From: Myxococcales bacterium
Lineage (GTDB): Bacteria; Myxococcota_A; Polyangia; Polyangiales; Polyangiaceae
DNA: 64,000 nucleotides
NCBI GenBank assembly: GCA_016191785.1
Contig: JACPVJ010000184.1
Coordinates: 248,001-312,000 of the forward strand
Direction: 5' to 3'
Below, piece after piece: positions 1 to 8,726 of this stretch. The position numbers were made by a program, and so were the translations under genes. Every line of letters starts with the position of its first letter. Positions within the stretch are counted from its first letter, which is position 1. The notes beneath the pieces are model-generated. The model was not told the origin of the DNA. It searched no databases and worked only from the letters and a program-made list of their open reading frames with translations.

Positions 1-311
1 GCGCCCAGCGCTCCGTTGCCCCCTTGCATGGCAAGCTCCTTGGCGCGCACGAACACGTCGCTGGCGGCCGCGAGGGACGACTCCGAGAGCTCGAGATCGT
101 TCACGGAAGACCGCAGTGTCGCGCGATGGGCGTCGACCTTGCTGGCGGCGTGCCGCAGTCGCACCAGCTCGGCGGCCGCGAGCGGGTCGTCCGACGGACG
201 CGTGACCCGCTCGCCGGTGGCGGCTTCGCGCGAAGCCTTGGCGTGCTCCGACGCGAGGCGCCCGAGCACGGCGTTCACGTTCTTGTAGCGATCCGCGTCG
301 CTGACCCTCAT
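1..311 (-). CDS. flgL: FlgL, hook-filament junction protein (N-terminal part)
   Basis: The visible part is the first ~103 residues; the C-terminus lies beyond the window edge. The start MRVSDADRYKNVNAVL and the heptad-rich helix that follows are typical of the flagellin-like N-terminal coiled coil of FlgL (HAP3), which links hook and filament outside the cell. The ATG at 311-309 overlaps the flgK stop as ATGA, so translation is probably coupled. The flgM-flgN-flgK-flgL order is the usual one and supports the call more strongly than the partial sequence alone. Flagellin itself is an alternative but less likely in this position. Confidence 0.85.
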   Translation of the reverse strand, partial: MRVSDADRYKNVNAVLGRLASEHAKASREAATGERVTRPSDDPLAAAELVRLRHAASKVDAHRATLRSSVNDLELSESSLAAASDVFVRAKELAMQGGNGALG

Positions 312-1687
312 CGGCCGACCTTGTCCAGGAGCTCACGCAACAGCTCGTCCACGGTGGCCAGCACCTTGGCGGCCGCGTCGTAGGCGTGTTGGTACTTGGT
401 GAGCGAGACCATCTCTTCGTCCAGCGACACGCCGCTCAGGCTCTCGCGCAGCGAGTCGACCTGCGCCTGCACGCTCTGACGCAGCTCGGTCTCTTCGCGG
501 GCGCGCGCCACGCGGCTGCCGACGTCGCCCACCAGGTCGCTCCACGCGCCGCTGGCAGTGCGGGCGTTTCCCGTGAAGAGCTTCTGCGCCGAGAGGCCGG
601 CGAGGGCCACCGCGTTGTCCGAGCCCCCCGGCAGCGTGGTCGCGAGGCTCGAGGCGGCGAGCCGCTCGGGGTGACCGATCATCAGGCTATCGAGCGCGAT
701 GGAGCGCGCGGCGCCGGCGGGTGTGGCAGAGATCGAGAAGAGTACCCGCCCACCCACGCCGTCGAGGCCGAAGCCAGCGGAGTGCTGCGCGTTGACCGCC
801 GCGGCCAGGTCCCACGCGAACTGGTCCAGCTGGCTCGCCACGCTGCCCAGATCGGAGTCTCGAACTTCCTTGATCGCGGCCAGGCTGCCGCCCGACAGCG
901 ACGCCGTCACGTCCATCGCCGGCGGTCCCGGCTGCGCCACCGAGAGCCGCAGGCTTCCGTCACCGGCGAGGTCGACCTCGAAGGCCTGGGCGACGTCACC
1001 TTCGATCAAGGTCGTTCCCGCCGCCCGCACCACCAACCCGCCCTGACCGTCGACGAAGGTGGTGATGTCGACCTCCGACGCGAGGCCCAACAGGAGCTTG
1101 TCACGCTGGTCGCGCAGGCTGCTGGCGTCGTCGCCCTGGGCCTCGGCCAGCGCGATCTTACGGTTCAGGTCCGCGACCTGCGCGGCCTTTCCGTTGATCT
1201 CGGTGACGACGCTCTGGGCGCGCGAGAGCAGCTCTTCGCGCTGCGAAGCGATGCTGTCGGCGTTCTCGCGCAGGCGGGCGGCGAGGGCGTCGGCCCGTTC
1301 GAGCAAGGCTTGCCGAGTCGTCGTGTCCGACGGGCTCGCCCCGAGCGCCGAGAACCCCGAGAAGAGCTGGTCGAGCGCGGTGCCCACGCCGCTGCCCCCG
1401 ACGTCGTCGAACAGCGGCTCGACGCGGCTGAGCAAGGCCTCGCGCTCCGACGCGCTGGCGCCGAGGCTCGAGGCGGCGAGCCAGCGCCGGTCGACGAACT
1501 GATCGGCGACGCGGCGCACGCCCACGGCGACCACCCCGCCGGTGGCGCGGTTCTCGAGCAGAGCCTCGCGCCTCACGTAGGCCGGCGTGGTCGAGCTGGT
1601 GATGTTCTGCCCCGTGACGCCCAGCGCGTACGACTGCGCGCTGAGCGCGTCGCGAGCCGTCAAGAGCATCTGGGTCAGGGACGCCAT
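308..1687 (-). CDS. flgK: FlgK, hook-filament junction protein 1
   Basis: A 459-residue protein, within the usual FlgK range. The N-terminus has the axial-protein pattern (LTQMLLTARDALSAQSYALG followed by GQNITSSTTPAYVRRE). The C-terminus has the matching heptad helix (SLDEEMVSLTKYQHAYDAAA). Both termini form the D0 coiled coil that polymerises at the hook tip. The ATG at 1687-1685 was chosen because the axial motif begins there; a longer frame upstream reads antisense to the FlgN-like gene and is out of family. It is secreted by the flagellar export apparatus and is probably served by the FlgN-like chaperone encoded immediately upstream. Confidence 0.95.
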   Translation of the reverse strand: MASLTQMLLTARDALSAQSYALGVTGQNITSSTTPAYVRREALLENRATGGVVAVGVRRVADQFVDRRWLAASSLGASASEREALLSRVEPLFDDVGGSGVGTALDQLFSGFSALGASPSDTTTRQALLERADALAARLRENADSIASQREELLSRAQSVVTEINGKAAQVADLNRKIALAEAQGDDASSLRDQRDKLLLGLASEVDITTFVDGQGGLVVRAAGTTLIEGDVAQAFEVDLAGDGSLRLSVAQPGPPAMDVTASLSGGSLAAIKEVRDSDLGSVASQLDQFAWDLAAAVNAQHSAGFGLDGVGGRVLFSISATPAGAARSIALDSLMIGHPERLAASSLATTLPGGSDNAVALAGLSAQKLFTGNARTASGAWSDLVGDVGSRVARAREETELRQSVQAQVDSLRESLSGVSLDEEMVSLTKYQHAYDAAAKVLATVDELLRELLDKVGR

Positions 1688-1689
1688 CG

Positions 1690-2052
1690 TCAACCCGTGG
1701 TGTCGAGGCCGCCGCTCGCGCCGAGGTGGCGCGCGCCGTGGGGGCCGTAGGTGGCCCCCGCGGCCCCGGTGAGGATGCCCAGCACGCCACGCACCGCGTC
1801 CCTGGCGTGAACCAGGAGGAGCTGGTTGTGGACGAGCGCAGAGCGCACGCGCTGGAGTCGAGCCGGGTCCGGGGCGCTCTCGCTCTCGCATATCGCCTGG
1901 GTGAGCTGCTCCGCCAGGTCGAGCTTCTGGCGCGCCGCGTCCTCGACCGCGTCGTGGTCCAGCGTTCTGAGCGCGCGCCGCTCATCGCACAGCGCGAGCT
2001 CGAGGCGGTTCAGGATGGCGTCGACGTTCGAATCTCGAGTTGGCGAGGACAT
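1690..2052 (-). CDS. flgN: FlgN-like flagellar export chaperone
   Basis: A 120-residue, mostly helical, acidic protein starting MSSPTRDSNVDAILNRLELA. It has the FlgN pattern of a long N-terminal helical region followed by a low-complexity tail rich in Gly, Ala and His. FlgN chaperones keep FlgK and FlgL export-competent in the cytoplasm. Primary sequence similarity in this family is weak, so the assignment relies on length, helical content and position: it lies two bases before flgK and downstream of flgM on the same strand. The inner ATG at 2052 is preferred to an upstream one at 2082 because the first ten residues of the longer form look non-coding. Confidence 0.65.
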   Translation of the reverse strand: MSSPTRDSNVDAILNRLELALCDERRALRTLDHDAVEDAARQKLDLAEQLTQAICESESAPDPARLQRVRSALVHNQLLLVHARDAVRGVLGILTGAAGATYGPHGARHLGASGGLDTTG

Positions 2053-2092
2053 GGGGGTGGGCTTCCCTCCCGTGCACCCCACCGGGGCGCAC

Positions 2093-2380
2093 TCAACCCA
2101 GGACGTCCAGCATGCGGCGTGCCACCGCTGCGCTGTCCACCTGGAACGAGCCGTCGGAGATCCGGCTCTTCAGCTCTTCGACTTTCTTCTGATCGACCGC
2201 TTCGCCGGCCTTGGCCAGCTCCCGCGCGGCGTCCGAGATCGCGACCTTGGCGGCCTCTTTGCTGCCTGTCGCCTCGCCGACGGGTTGCTCACCCTGGGCG
2301 ACGGGCCTGGCGGCGTTGACCCCCGAAATCGCCATCCGCTGATAGGCGTCGAGCGCGGGGTTTCCAGTGACCGACTTCAT
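2093..2380 (-). CDS. flgM: FlgM, anti-sigma-28 factor
   Basis: A 95-residue protein whose C-terminal half reads EAVDQKKVEELKSRISDGSF followed by QVDSAAVARRMLD. This is the conserved FlgM motif that wraps around sigma-28 (VRxEKVxxLKxxIxxGxYxvD in the family). FlgM holds FliA (encoded at 26350) inactive until the hook is complete and FlgM is exported. The N-terminal half is poorly conserved and probably disordered, as in other FlgM proteins. The start codon follows a 97-base gap after flgJ in which no convincing sigma-28 or sigma-54 promoter could be seen. Confidence 0.9.
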   Translation of the reverse strand: MKSVTGNPALDAYQRMAISGVNAARPVAQGEQPVGEATGSKEAAKVAISDAARELAKAGEAVDQKKVEELKSRISDGSFQVDSAAVARRMLDVLG

Positions 2381-2477
2381 GGCGTCCTCCGAACCGATTG
2401 CATCGCTCGGCTGAACGACCCCTTCTGAAAAGGCTTGAGCCCAATTCCGTAACCTTTCGGAGTCCCATGAGTTTTGG

Positions 2478-2795
2478 TCATCGGGTGCCGCCCCCTGACC
2501 GAACGGCCATGCCCTGCTCGACCTGCCCGGCGAGCCCGAGGCTCCCGGCTCGCGAAATCGCGTCGGACATCGCCTCGACCAGCATGCTGCCGTACTGGCT
2601 GCCCCCGCCGAGGGCCGGATTCTTTCCCACCTGGGTGGTTCGCTCGAGACACTTGAGCACCCGCCCGAGCAGCATGGCCTCGAACTGCTGCGACGCTTCG
2701 TGCAGGCGCTGCTGCTGCTGCGGGCTGACGCCAGCACGGTAGCCCGCTGCGGGCCTCGACGCGGTCAGGGCTGGGTCGGCGACGGGTGGGATCAT
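2478..2795 (-). CDS. flgJ: FlgJ-type rod-binding protein, single domain
   Basis: A 105-residue protein corresponding only to the N-terminal rod-binding domain of FlgJ (RLHEASQQFEAMLLGRVLKC, then GSQYGSMLVEAMSDAISRAG). The peptidoglycan hydrolase domain found in enteric FlgJ is absent, as in many deltaproteobacterial and spirochaete homologues, so another muramidase must open the wall for the rod. The ATG at 2795 overlaps the flgI stop as ATGA. It acts in the periplasm as a cap for rod assembly. Confidence 0.88.
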   Translation of the reverse strand: MIPPVADPALTASRPAAGYRAGVSPQQQQRLHEASQQFEAMLLGRVLKCLERTTQVGKNPALGGGSQYGSMLVEAMSDAISRAGSLGLAGQVEQGMAVRSGGGTR

Positions 2796-3883
2796 TGGAC
2801 GATGATCTCCCCATGCAAGGCGCCGGCCGCCTTCAGCGCCTGCAGCAGCGAGGCCAGCTCGCGCGGAGCCACGCCGAGCACGGACAGCGACCGCGCCACG
2901 TCCGCCAGCGTGGTCGCGCCCTTGACGTACGAGAGCGTCGGCGGGCGCTGCTCGTTGGCCTGCACGTCCGTCTCTTTCACCACCTGAGTCGTGCCCTGGG
3001 AGAGGGGGCCGGGCTGGCTGACGACCGGCGTCTCGGTCACGCTGATGGTGATGCCGCCCTGGGCGATCGCCACCGGCGAAAGGCGGATGTCGCCGCCGGC
3101 GACGATCGTCCCGGTGCGCTCGTTGATCACGATCTTGGCGGAGCTTGGCAGGTCGACGTCCAGATCGTTGACCTTGGCGAGCAGCGCCACCGACGAGCCC
3201 GAGGCCTTCACCTCGACCGCGCCGGCGTCGAGGGCCTTGGCCGAGCCCTGACCCAGCGCCTTGTTGATGGCCTGGCTCACGCGATCGGCGGTGGTGAAGT
3301 CGGGCGTGCGGAGTGAGAGCGTGATCTTGCCCTTGATCGTGACGTCGGTCTTGATCTCGCGCTCGACCAGCGCGCCGCCCGGGACGCGCGCGGTGTTGGT
3401 CGAGTTCTCTTGGATCGAGCTGCCGCCGCCGCTGGCCGAAAACCCGCCGACGATCAGCGCGCCTTGTCCCACCGCGTAGGTCCTGCGATCCGCGCCCCGC
3501 AGCGGGGTCTGCACGAGCACGCCGCCGCGGAGCGAACGCGCGTTGCCGATCGACGTGACCGTGACGTCGAGCTTGCCGCCCTGCCGGACGAAGGCGGGGA
3601 TGTTGGTCGTGACGATCACCGCCGCCACGTTGCGCAGGCGCACCTGACGCTGATCGATCTGCACACCGAGACGTCGCAAGAGCGCCCGCAGCGACTGGGC
3701 TGCGAAGGGCGCCGAGACGTCGTCCCCCGTGCCGTTCAGACCCGTGACCACGCCGTACCCGACCAGCTGGTTGTCGCGGGCGCCCACCACGTCGCACAGG
3801 TCGCGGATCTTGCCGGCGTGGGCGTCGCGCGAGGCGAGCGAGAGCAGCAGGCAGGCAGCAGCGAAGGCGATCAGCTTTTTCAT
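2792..3883 (-). CDS. flgI: FlgI, flagellar P-ring protein
   Basis: A 363-residue protein with a cleavable signal peptide (MKKLIAFAAACLLLSLASRDAHA). It carries the family core: KIRDLCDVVGARDNQLVGYG, then GLNGTGD, then the region with VVVTTNIPAF-like and SLRGGVLVQTPL segments. P-ring subunits form the periplasmic bushing around the rod in the peptidoglycan layer. It lies between flgH and flgJ and overlaps flgJ. Presence of P- and L-rings indicates a cell envelope with an outer membrane. Start chosen at the ATG that gives the signal peptide. Confidence 0.96.
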   Translation of the reverse strand: MKKLIAFAAACLLLSLASRDAHAGKIRDLCDVVGARDNQLVGYGVVTGLNGTGDDVSAPFAAQSLRALLRRLGVQIDQRQVRLRNVAAVIVTTNIPAFVRQGGKLDVTVTSIGNARSLRGGVLVQTPLRGADRRTYAVGQGALIVGGFSASGGGSSIQENSTNTARVPGGALVEREIKTDVTIKGKITLSLRTPDFTTADRVSQAINKALGQGSAKALDAGAVEVKASGSSVALLAKVNDLDVDLPSSAKIVINERTGTIVAGGDIRLSPVAIAQGGITISVTETPVVSQPGPLSQGTTQVVKETDVQANEQRPPTLSYVKGATTLADVARSLSVLGVAPRELASLLQALKAAGALHGEIIVQ

Positions 3884-3885
3884 GG

Positions 3886-4581
3886 TCAGAAGGGGTTGAT
3901 GAAGTCCAGGGCCTTGGTCAGCCAGCCACGCTCGACCTGGTCGGCGATGTCGCCGCGACCGGTGAACTCGACGCGGGCGTCGGCGATCAGGGACGAGTCG
4001 ACCGAGTTGTCTCCCTCGATGTCGGCGGGGCGGATCACCCCCGACACGTAGAGGTGGTACTCCTCGTGGTTGATCATCACGACCTTGGTGCCCTCGACGA
4101 ACAGGTCGCCGTTCGGCAGCTCTTTCTTGACCCGAACGCCCATCGTCCCTTTCAACTTGCCGGCTCGCTGGGTCTTGCCCTCGCCGTTGAAGTCGAAGCT
4201 CGAGGCGAGCTTCACCAGCTCGGCCGGGTCGATGTTGGGGTAGGCCTTCTTGATGGCCGGCACCAGGCCGAGCAATGAATCGACGCTCGCGTCGCGCCCG
4301 GTGTCCTTCTTGAGGTTCGTCTTGGCGCCGCCCTGGGCGTCGGCCTGCTCGTTGATCCGGATCAGCATGATGTCGCCGACCCGCAGCGCGCGCGTGTCCT
4401 CCAGGTAGCCGGCCTGGGCCTCGGAGTAGATCGAGCCCGGTGCCGGCGCGTAGCCCTTCTCGGTCGCAGCGTAGGCGCCCACGTCGTACTTGCGCTCCCG
4501 CGCCGTGAACGGCCGGATGTGCGGCGGCCCGCACGCCGAGAGCGCGACGACGAAACCGATGCCGATCAACCCGCGCTTCAT
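3886..4581 (-). CDS. flgH: FlgH, flagellar L-ring lipoprotein
   Basis: A 231-residue lipoprotein precursor: MKRGLIGIGFVVALSACGPP has a lipobox with Cys17 as the lipidation site. The body matches FlgH: GSIYSEAQAGYLEDTRALRV, GDIMLIRINEQADA, a long linker, then NGDLFVEG, then the C-terminal VSGVIRPADIEGDNSVDSSL. L-rings sit in the outer membrane around the rod. The gene ends two bases before the flgI start and its start overlaps the flgA stop as ATGA. Confidence 0.96.
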   Translation of the reverse strand: MKRGLIGIGFVVALSACGPPHIRPFTARERKYDVGAYAATEKGYAPAPGSIYSEAQAGYLEDTRALRVGDIMLIRINEQADAQGGAKTNLKKDTGRDASVDSLLGLVPAIKKAYPNIDPAELVKLASSFDFNGEGKTQRAGKLKGTMGVRVKKELPNGDLFVEGTKVVMINHEEYHLYVSGVIRPADIEGDNSVDSSLIADARVEFTGRGDIADQVERGWLTKALDFINPF

Positions 4582-5312
4582 TGCACCACCATCGCCCGGT
4601 TCGCCGCGAGCACGCGCCCGCGGACGACCTTCTTCGTGGCCTCGACCTTGAACGTCGTCACCTCGCCGACGTCGGCGTCGCCCAGGGCGATGGCCGACGC
4701 GCCCACTCGCACCGCCCCTTGCTCGATCAACAAGTCGAGCCGAGCCCCGCGCTGCACCGCCGGCTTCGCGGCGTTTTCGTCGAGCGTGATCACCGCGCGC
4801 AGCGGCAGCCGGTGGGAGATCGTGCCTTGCTCGCCGAGCTCGGCGGTGAGGGTGAGGGTGTGCTGCCCCACGCGCCGCGGCAGCTTCGGGATGCGGATGC
4901 CCGTCACCTCGACGTTCTTTGCCACCGTGGCGCCCTTGCTGGCCGTGAGCGACACCACACGGGCGCCGTTCGGCAGTCGGGCCGCCAAGACTGGCGCTGC
5001 GCGCTTCACCAGGTCGCCCGCCGAGAGGTGGCGCGCCGACCGCGTGACACGGATGGCTGACGGGAGCTTGACGGTCTTCGCGTCGACCCCGCCCTCGGTG
5101 AGGCGCCGAGTGAGCTCGTCCTTCGACAAGAGGCGGCTCTGTCCGGGCGCGGGCGCTGCGCCGAGCTCGAAGTCGTACAGCTCGGCCGGCACCTCGACGA
5201 GGTCGCCGAGCTTCAGGCTCGGCCCGTCGACGGTCTTCTGCGGCTCGGCCGGCGCGGGCGAGGCGGCGCCCAGGCCCAGCACCAGCGTCGCGAGGAAGGG
5301 CCAGCGTCGCAT
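4578..5312 (-). CDS. flgA: FlgA, P-ring assembly chaperone
   Basis: A 244-residue exported protein with an N-terminal signal peptide (MRRWPFLATLVLGLGAASPAPA). The C-terminal half contains the SAF-like FlgA domain with the closing motif DVGEVTTFKVEATKKVVRGR followed by VLAANRAMVVQ. FlgA helps FlgI polymerise into the P-ring in the periplasm. It lies directly between flgG and flgH and its stop overlaps the flgH start. The middle part (residues 40-120) is not obviously conserved. Confidence 0.88.
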   Translation of the reverse strand: MRRWPFLATLVLGLGAASPAPAEPQKTVDGPSLKLGDLVEVPAELYDFELGAAPAPGQSRLLSKDELTRRLTEGGVDAKTVKLPSAIRVTRSARHLSAGDLVKRAAPVLAARLPNGARVVSLTASKGATVAKNVEVTGIRIPKLPRRVGQHTLTLTAELGEQGTISHRLPLRAVITLDENAAKPAVQRGARLDLLIEQGAVRVGASAIALGDADVGEVTTFKVEATKKVVRGRVLAANRAMVVQ

Positions 5313-5313
5313 C

Positions 5314-6099
5314 TCACCTCATCTGGGTCGCCGCGCGCAGCATCTCGTCTGCGGCGGTGATCACCTTGGAGTTCACTTCGTAGCCGCGTTGAGCGCTGAT
5401 GAGGCCGATCATCTCTTCCACGATGTCGACGTTCGCGCGCTCGAGGGAGCCTTGCAGCAGCGCGCCGCGTCCGTCCTGTCCGGCCTCGCCCACCTGGGGC
5501 TCGCCGCTGGCGGCGCTGGGGATGAACAGGTTGTGTCCGAGGGCGCGCAGCCCGGCGGGGTTCACGAAGGTTGCGACGCTGATCTGCCCCAGATCGACCG
5601 GCGCTTTCTCCCCCGCCATGATCGCCGACACAGTCCCGTTCGCCGAGATCGACACGCCGGCCGCGCCCGGGGGCACGGTGATGGGCGGATCGAGCGGGAG
5701 GCCTTCGGAGGTGACCAATCGGCCGTCGCCGTCGGTCTTCAAGTTGCCGGCTCGGGTGTATGCCGGGTTTCCGTCGGCCTGCTGCACGACGAAGAAGCCG
5801 TTGCCTTCGATCGCGACGTCCAGGGGGCCCTGGGTGTTGTAGAGCGTGCCTTGCTCGAAGGTGCGGGAAGTCCCGACGACGCGCACGCCGGTGCCGAGCT
5901 GGAGCCCGGTCGGGGACATGGTGGTGGGGCCCGTGGGCGCTCCGGGCGCGCGGACGGTCTGGTAGAGCAGATCTTGGAAGTCAGTGCGCTGGCGCTTGAA
6001 GCCGACGGTGTTCGCGTTGGCGATGTTGTGCGCGATCCCGTCCAGCTGCGTCTGCTGCGCGCTCATTCCGGTGGCGGCGATGTTGAGGGAGCGAAACAT
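5314..6099 (-). CDS. flgG: FlgG, distal rod protein
   Basis: A 261-residue axial protein. It has the N-terminal rod motif (MFRSLNIAATGMSAQQTQLD, then IAHNIANANTVGFKR), the LGTGVRV and EGNGFFVV segments of the FlgG/FlgE/FlgF family, and the C-terminal helix (EMIGLISAQRGYEVNSKVIT, then AADEMLRAATQ). Length matches FlgG (about 260) rather than FlgF or FlgE. It forms the distal rod. It is the first gene of a minus-strand operon behind a near-perfect sigma-54 promoter. No separate flgF gene was found in the window. Confidence 0.96.
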   Translation of the reverse strand: MFRSLNIAATGMSAQQTQLDGIAHNIANANTVGFKRQRTDFQDLLYQTVRAPGAPTGPTTMSPTGLQLGTGVRVVGTSRTFEQGTLYNTQGPLDVAIEGNGFFVVQQADGNPAYTRAGNLKTDGDGRLVTSEGLPLDPPITVPPGAAGVSISANGTVSAIMAGEKAPVDLGQISVATFVNPAGLRALGHNLFIPSAASGEPQVGEAGQDGRGALLQGSLERANVDIVEEMIGLISAQRGYEVNSKVITAADEMLRAATQMR

Positions 6100-6120
6100 G
6101 GGGCCTCGCCTTCACTCCCC

Positions 6121-6136
6121 TGCAACTCGGGTGCCA
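6121..6136 (-). promoter_or_regulatory. Sigma-54 promoter of the flgG-flgL operon
   Basis: The minus strand reads TGGCACCCGAGTTGCA, an exact match to the -24/-12 consensus TGGCAC-N5-TTGCA with the required GG-N10-GC spacing. The -12 C is 23 bases before the flgG start, which predicts a leader of about 11 nucleotides. It begins only two bases after the stop codon of the upstream lipoprotein gene, so flgG can be transcribed independently of it. Confidence 0.88.
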
Positions 6137-6138
6137 GA

Positions 6139-6570
6139 TCAGCCCGAGGCGTCGGCGTCACTCGCGTCCGAAGCGTCGGCGTCGCTCGCGTCGCCTGCGT
6201 CGGCCGCGTCGCTCGAGGTCGCGTCGCTGCTCGCGTCGGCCGCATCGGCGCCGTCGGCGGCATCCAGGGCGTCGGCCGCATCCGGGGCGTCCGAGCTGTC
6301 GGCCGCGTCGTTGCTCGAGTCGTGGGCGTCCGAGCTGTCCGCCGCAGCGTCCGGCGTCGCGGCCTCGACGTCGCTCGTCGCGTCCCCGGCCTCGAGCGCC
6401 GCGTCCCCCTCCGGGGCCGGAACGTGGCAGCGGCCATCACTGCAGGCTTGTCCATTCGGGCAATCGGTGTTGCGCAGGCAAGCGTCCGAATCGACGCAGC
6501 CGCTGGGGAGGGTCAGCCCCGAGAGCGCGAGCAGCGCGAGCGGCACCAGCGAGCGCACGCTAGAGCCCAA
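6139..6570 (-). CDS. Lipoprotein with Asp/Ala/Ser-rich tail
   Basis: A 143-residue predicted lipoprotein: a signal peptide ends in the lipobox LPSGC at about residues 21-25. It is followed by a small Cys-rich segment (SDACLRNTDCPNGQACSDGR) with at least four Cys and then a ~90-residue tail made almost only of Asp, Ala and Ser. Such Cys-rich CxxxxDCPxGxxC segments and low-complexity tails are common in secreted proteins of Polyangia. The start overlaps the end of the upstream outer-membrane gene by 11 bases, so the two are likely cotranscribed. Function is unknown; placement beside flgG and behind a sigma-54 site suggests a flagellum-associated envelope role (inference). Confidence 0.7.
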   Translation of the reverse strand: MGSSVRSLVPLALLALSGLTLPSGCVDSDACLRNTDCPNGQACSDGRCHVPAPEGDAALEAGDATSDVEAATPDAAADSSDAHDSSNDAADSSDAPDAADALDAADGADAADASSDATSSDAADAGDASDADASDASDADASG

Positions 6571-7096
6571 GACGAACCCCGGCCGACAGAAGTGCCCAGT
6601 AGAGCGGCGTGTCGCCGGGCAAATCGCTGCCCAGTGGCAGCACGCTGAAGCTCGGCTCGACGTAGAGCCCGGCCCGCTTCCCGAGCGGTATCAAGTATCG
6701 CCCGCCGAACACCCCGCCGAACAGGGTTTCGGGAGTAACCGTCCCCGTCGCGCCCGCGAACACACCCAGCTTGTTGGAAGGCCACAGCGCGTAGCGCAAC
6801 TCTGCTCCGACGCTCCCGCGCTTCTCGATCTCGGCGAACGCGCGGAAGTGGTAGCCCTGATCTGCGTCCTCGTCACTGCGCATCTCGACCCCGGCGCTGA
6901 CTCGCGTGCGAGCTCGCCGCCACTCGATCTCTCCCGCCCCGTCGTCGCCCCCTTCGAGCCCGGTCGAGAGCCCGAGCTCGCCGTCGATCAACCAACCTTC
7001 GGCGTTTGCGGTCGGAGCCAGCAGAGTGGCACCAAGCAGCGTCGAGACCGTGACGCAACGTCTGAGAGCGGCGGCGGAAGAGCGAATGGAGGTCAC
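6560..7096 (-). CDS. Putative outer-membrane beta-barrel-type protein
   Basis: A 178-residue exported protein starting at GTG 7096. The N-terminus has basic residues, a hydrophobic core (VTVSTLLGATLLAP) and an ANA cleavage site. The mature part is rich in alternating amphipathic strands (RTRVSAGVEMRSDED, YHFRAFAEIEKRGSVGAELR, GLYVEPSFSVLPLG) and ends SAGVRLGL; the pattern is of a small outer-membrane barrel. No family was recognised. An upstream ATG at 7210 was rejected because that reading runs through an inverted repeat. A sigma-54 site lies just upstream and a lipoprotein gene overlaps downstream. Confidence 0.6.
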   Translation of the reverse strand: MTSIRSSAAALRRCVTVSTLLGATLLAPTANAEGWLIDGELGLSTGLEGGDDGAGEIEWRRARTRVSAGVEMRSDEDADQGYHFRAFAEIEKRGSVGAELRYALWPSNKLGVFAGATGTVTPETLFGGVFGGRYLIPLGKRAGLYVEPSFSVLPLGSDLPGDTPLYWALLSAGVRLGL

Positions 7097-7110
7097 CTCT
7101 GGTCTTGCTT

Positions 7111-7126
7111 CGCAAACCTCGTGCCC
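7111..7126 (-). promoter_or_regulatory. Candidate sigma-54 promoter of the outer-membrane/lipoprotein pair
   Basis: The minus strand reads GGGCACGAGGTTTGCG. It keeps GG-N10-GC spacing and the GGCAC and TTGC cores; the first and last consensus bases differ. The predicted transcription start is only about four bases before the GTG at 7096, similar to the flgB and flhA arrangement. Confidence 0.55.
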
Positions 7127-7157
7127 GAGAGCATCAACCTCGCTTTGGCATTTGAAA

Positions 7158-7339
7158 AACCGCCAAGCCGCCAAGGACGCCAAGTATCGCCAAGCGGATG
7201 AAGCGGGCAACCGAACGCCGGCCCGGCTTGCTCATCACCGTGAGCGTCGAGCTTTCCGAGAGTGGCGCTCGTCGCGTCGTCCATGCCGCCGAGGAGAAAT
7301 CGCTCGGCGCCCCTTGGCGATCTTGGCGGCTTGGCGGTT
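7158..7339. repeat. 182-bp element bounded by 27-bp inverted repeats
   Basis: Positions 7158-7184 and the reverse complement of 7313-7339 agree at 25 of 27 bases; the core is AACCGCCAAGCCGCCAAG followed by CGCCAAG. The 128-bp interior shows no coding pattern. The element fills most of the 273-bp gap between the activator gene stop and the outer-membrane gene start. The arms are themselves made of a CGCCAAG short repeat. It may be a MITE- or REP-like intergenic element, or the source of a long stem in RNA. Confidence 0.75.
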
Positions 7340-7369
7340 GAGAAATAGAGCGAGCGCGCGGCAGGTCGC

Positions 7370-8467
<1,098 letters not shown>

Positions 8468-8504
8468 TTTTTGCTCCTGCCGCCGCTCGGCGCAGCGGAC
8501 CCAC

Positions 8505-8520
8505 AGCAAGAGCTAGGCCA
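8505..8520 (-). promoter_or_regulatory. Candidate sigma-54 promoter of the activator gene
   Basis: The minus strand reads TGGCCTAGCTCTTGCT, with GG-N10-GC spacing and a full TTGC -12 box; the -24 box differs at two positions. The predicted start is ~27 bases before the ATG at 8467, leaving room for the AGGAG. It implies that the activator may control its own gene. Confidence 0.55.
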
Positions 8521-8640
8521 GGCACGATCCAGCTGAATTTCCCTGTGTGGGCACGCGGAGCACAAGTTCGTTCGACTGTCCGCCGCCCCCACCGTCGGAT
8601 GGAAACGGCGACAAACTGCCGACCCGGTCACAACGACCCT

Positions 8641-8690
8641 CGGCGGTCAAACTGACTCTGCCTCGAGATCGAACGGACGCGGCGGTCAGA
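8641..8690 (+). promoter_or_regulatory. Repeated CGGCGGTCA motif, possible enhancer sites
   Basis: CGGCGGTCAAA at 8641 and CGGCGGTCAGA at 8680 are 10/11 identical and 39 bp apart in the 259-bp divergent gap between the activator gene and flgB. Sigma-54 activators usually bind paired upstream sites. The copies lie unusually close to the flgB promoter, and this is only a candidate. Confidence 0.25.
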
Positions 8691-8698
8691 ACTTGAGC

Positions 8699-8714
8699 TG
8701 GCACGCGGCGTGCT
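8699..8714 (+). promoter_or_regulatory. Sigma-54 promoter of the flgB operon
   Basis: TGGCACGCGGCGTGCT has a perfect -24 box and a -12 box with one change (GTGC for TTGC), with correct GG-N10-GC spacing. The -12 C is 14 bases before the flgB GTG, so the predicted transcript starts at or within about two bases of the start codon. Confidence 0.75.
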
Positions 8715-8726
8715 GATGTCCTGGTC

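Noticed and set aside
386-1750. Plus-strand frame of 454 codons opposite flgK
   Set aside because: Antisense shadow of flgK; no recognisable domain.
2381-2477. Sigma-28 promoter upstream of flgM
   Set aside because: TCAAG and GCCGA elements exist but are about 22 bases apart instead of about 15.
4519-6648. Plus-strand frame of 709 codons opposite flgH, flgA, flgG and the lipoprotein gene
   Set aside because: It covers the complement of conserved flagellar genes and has repetitive Arg/Val/Gly content.
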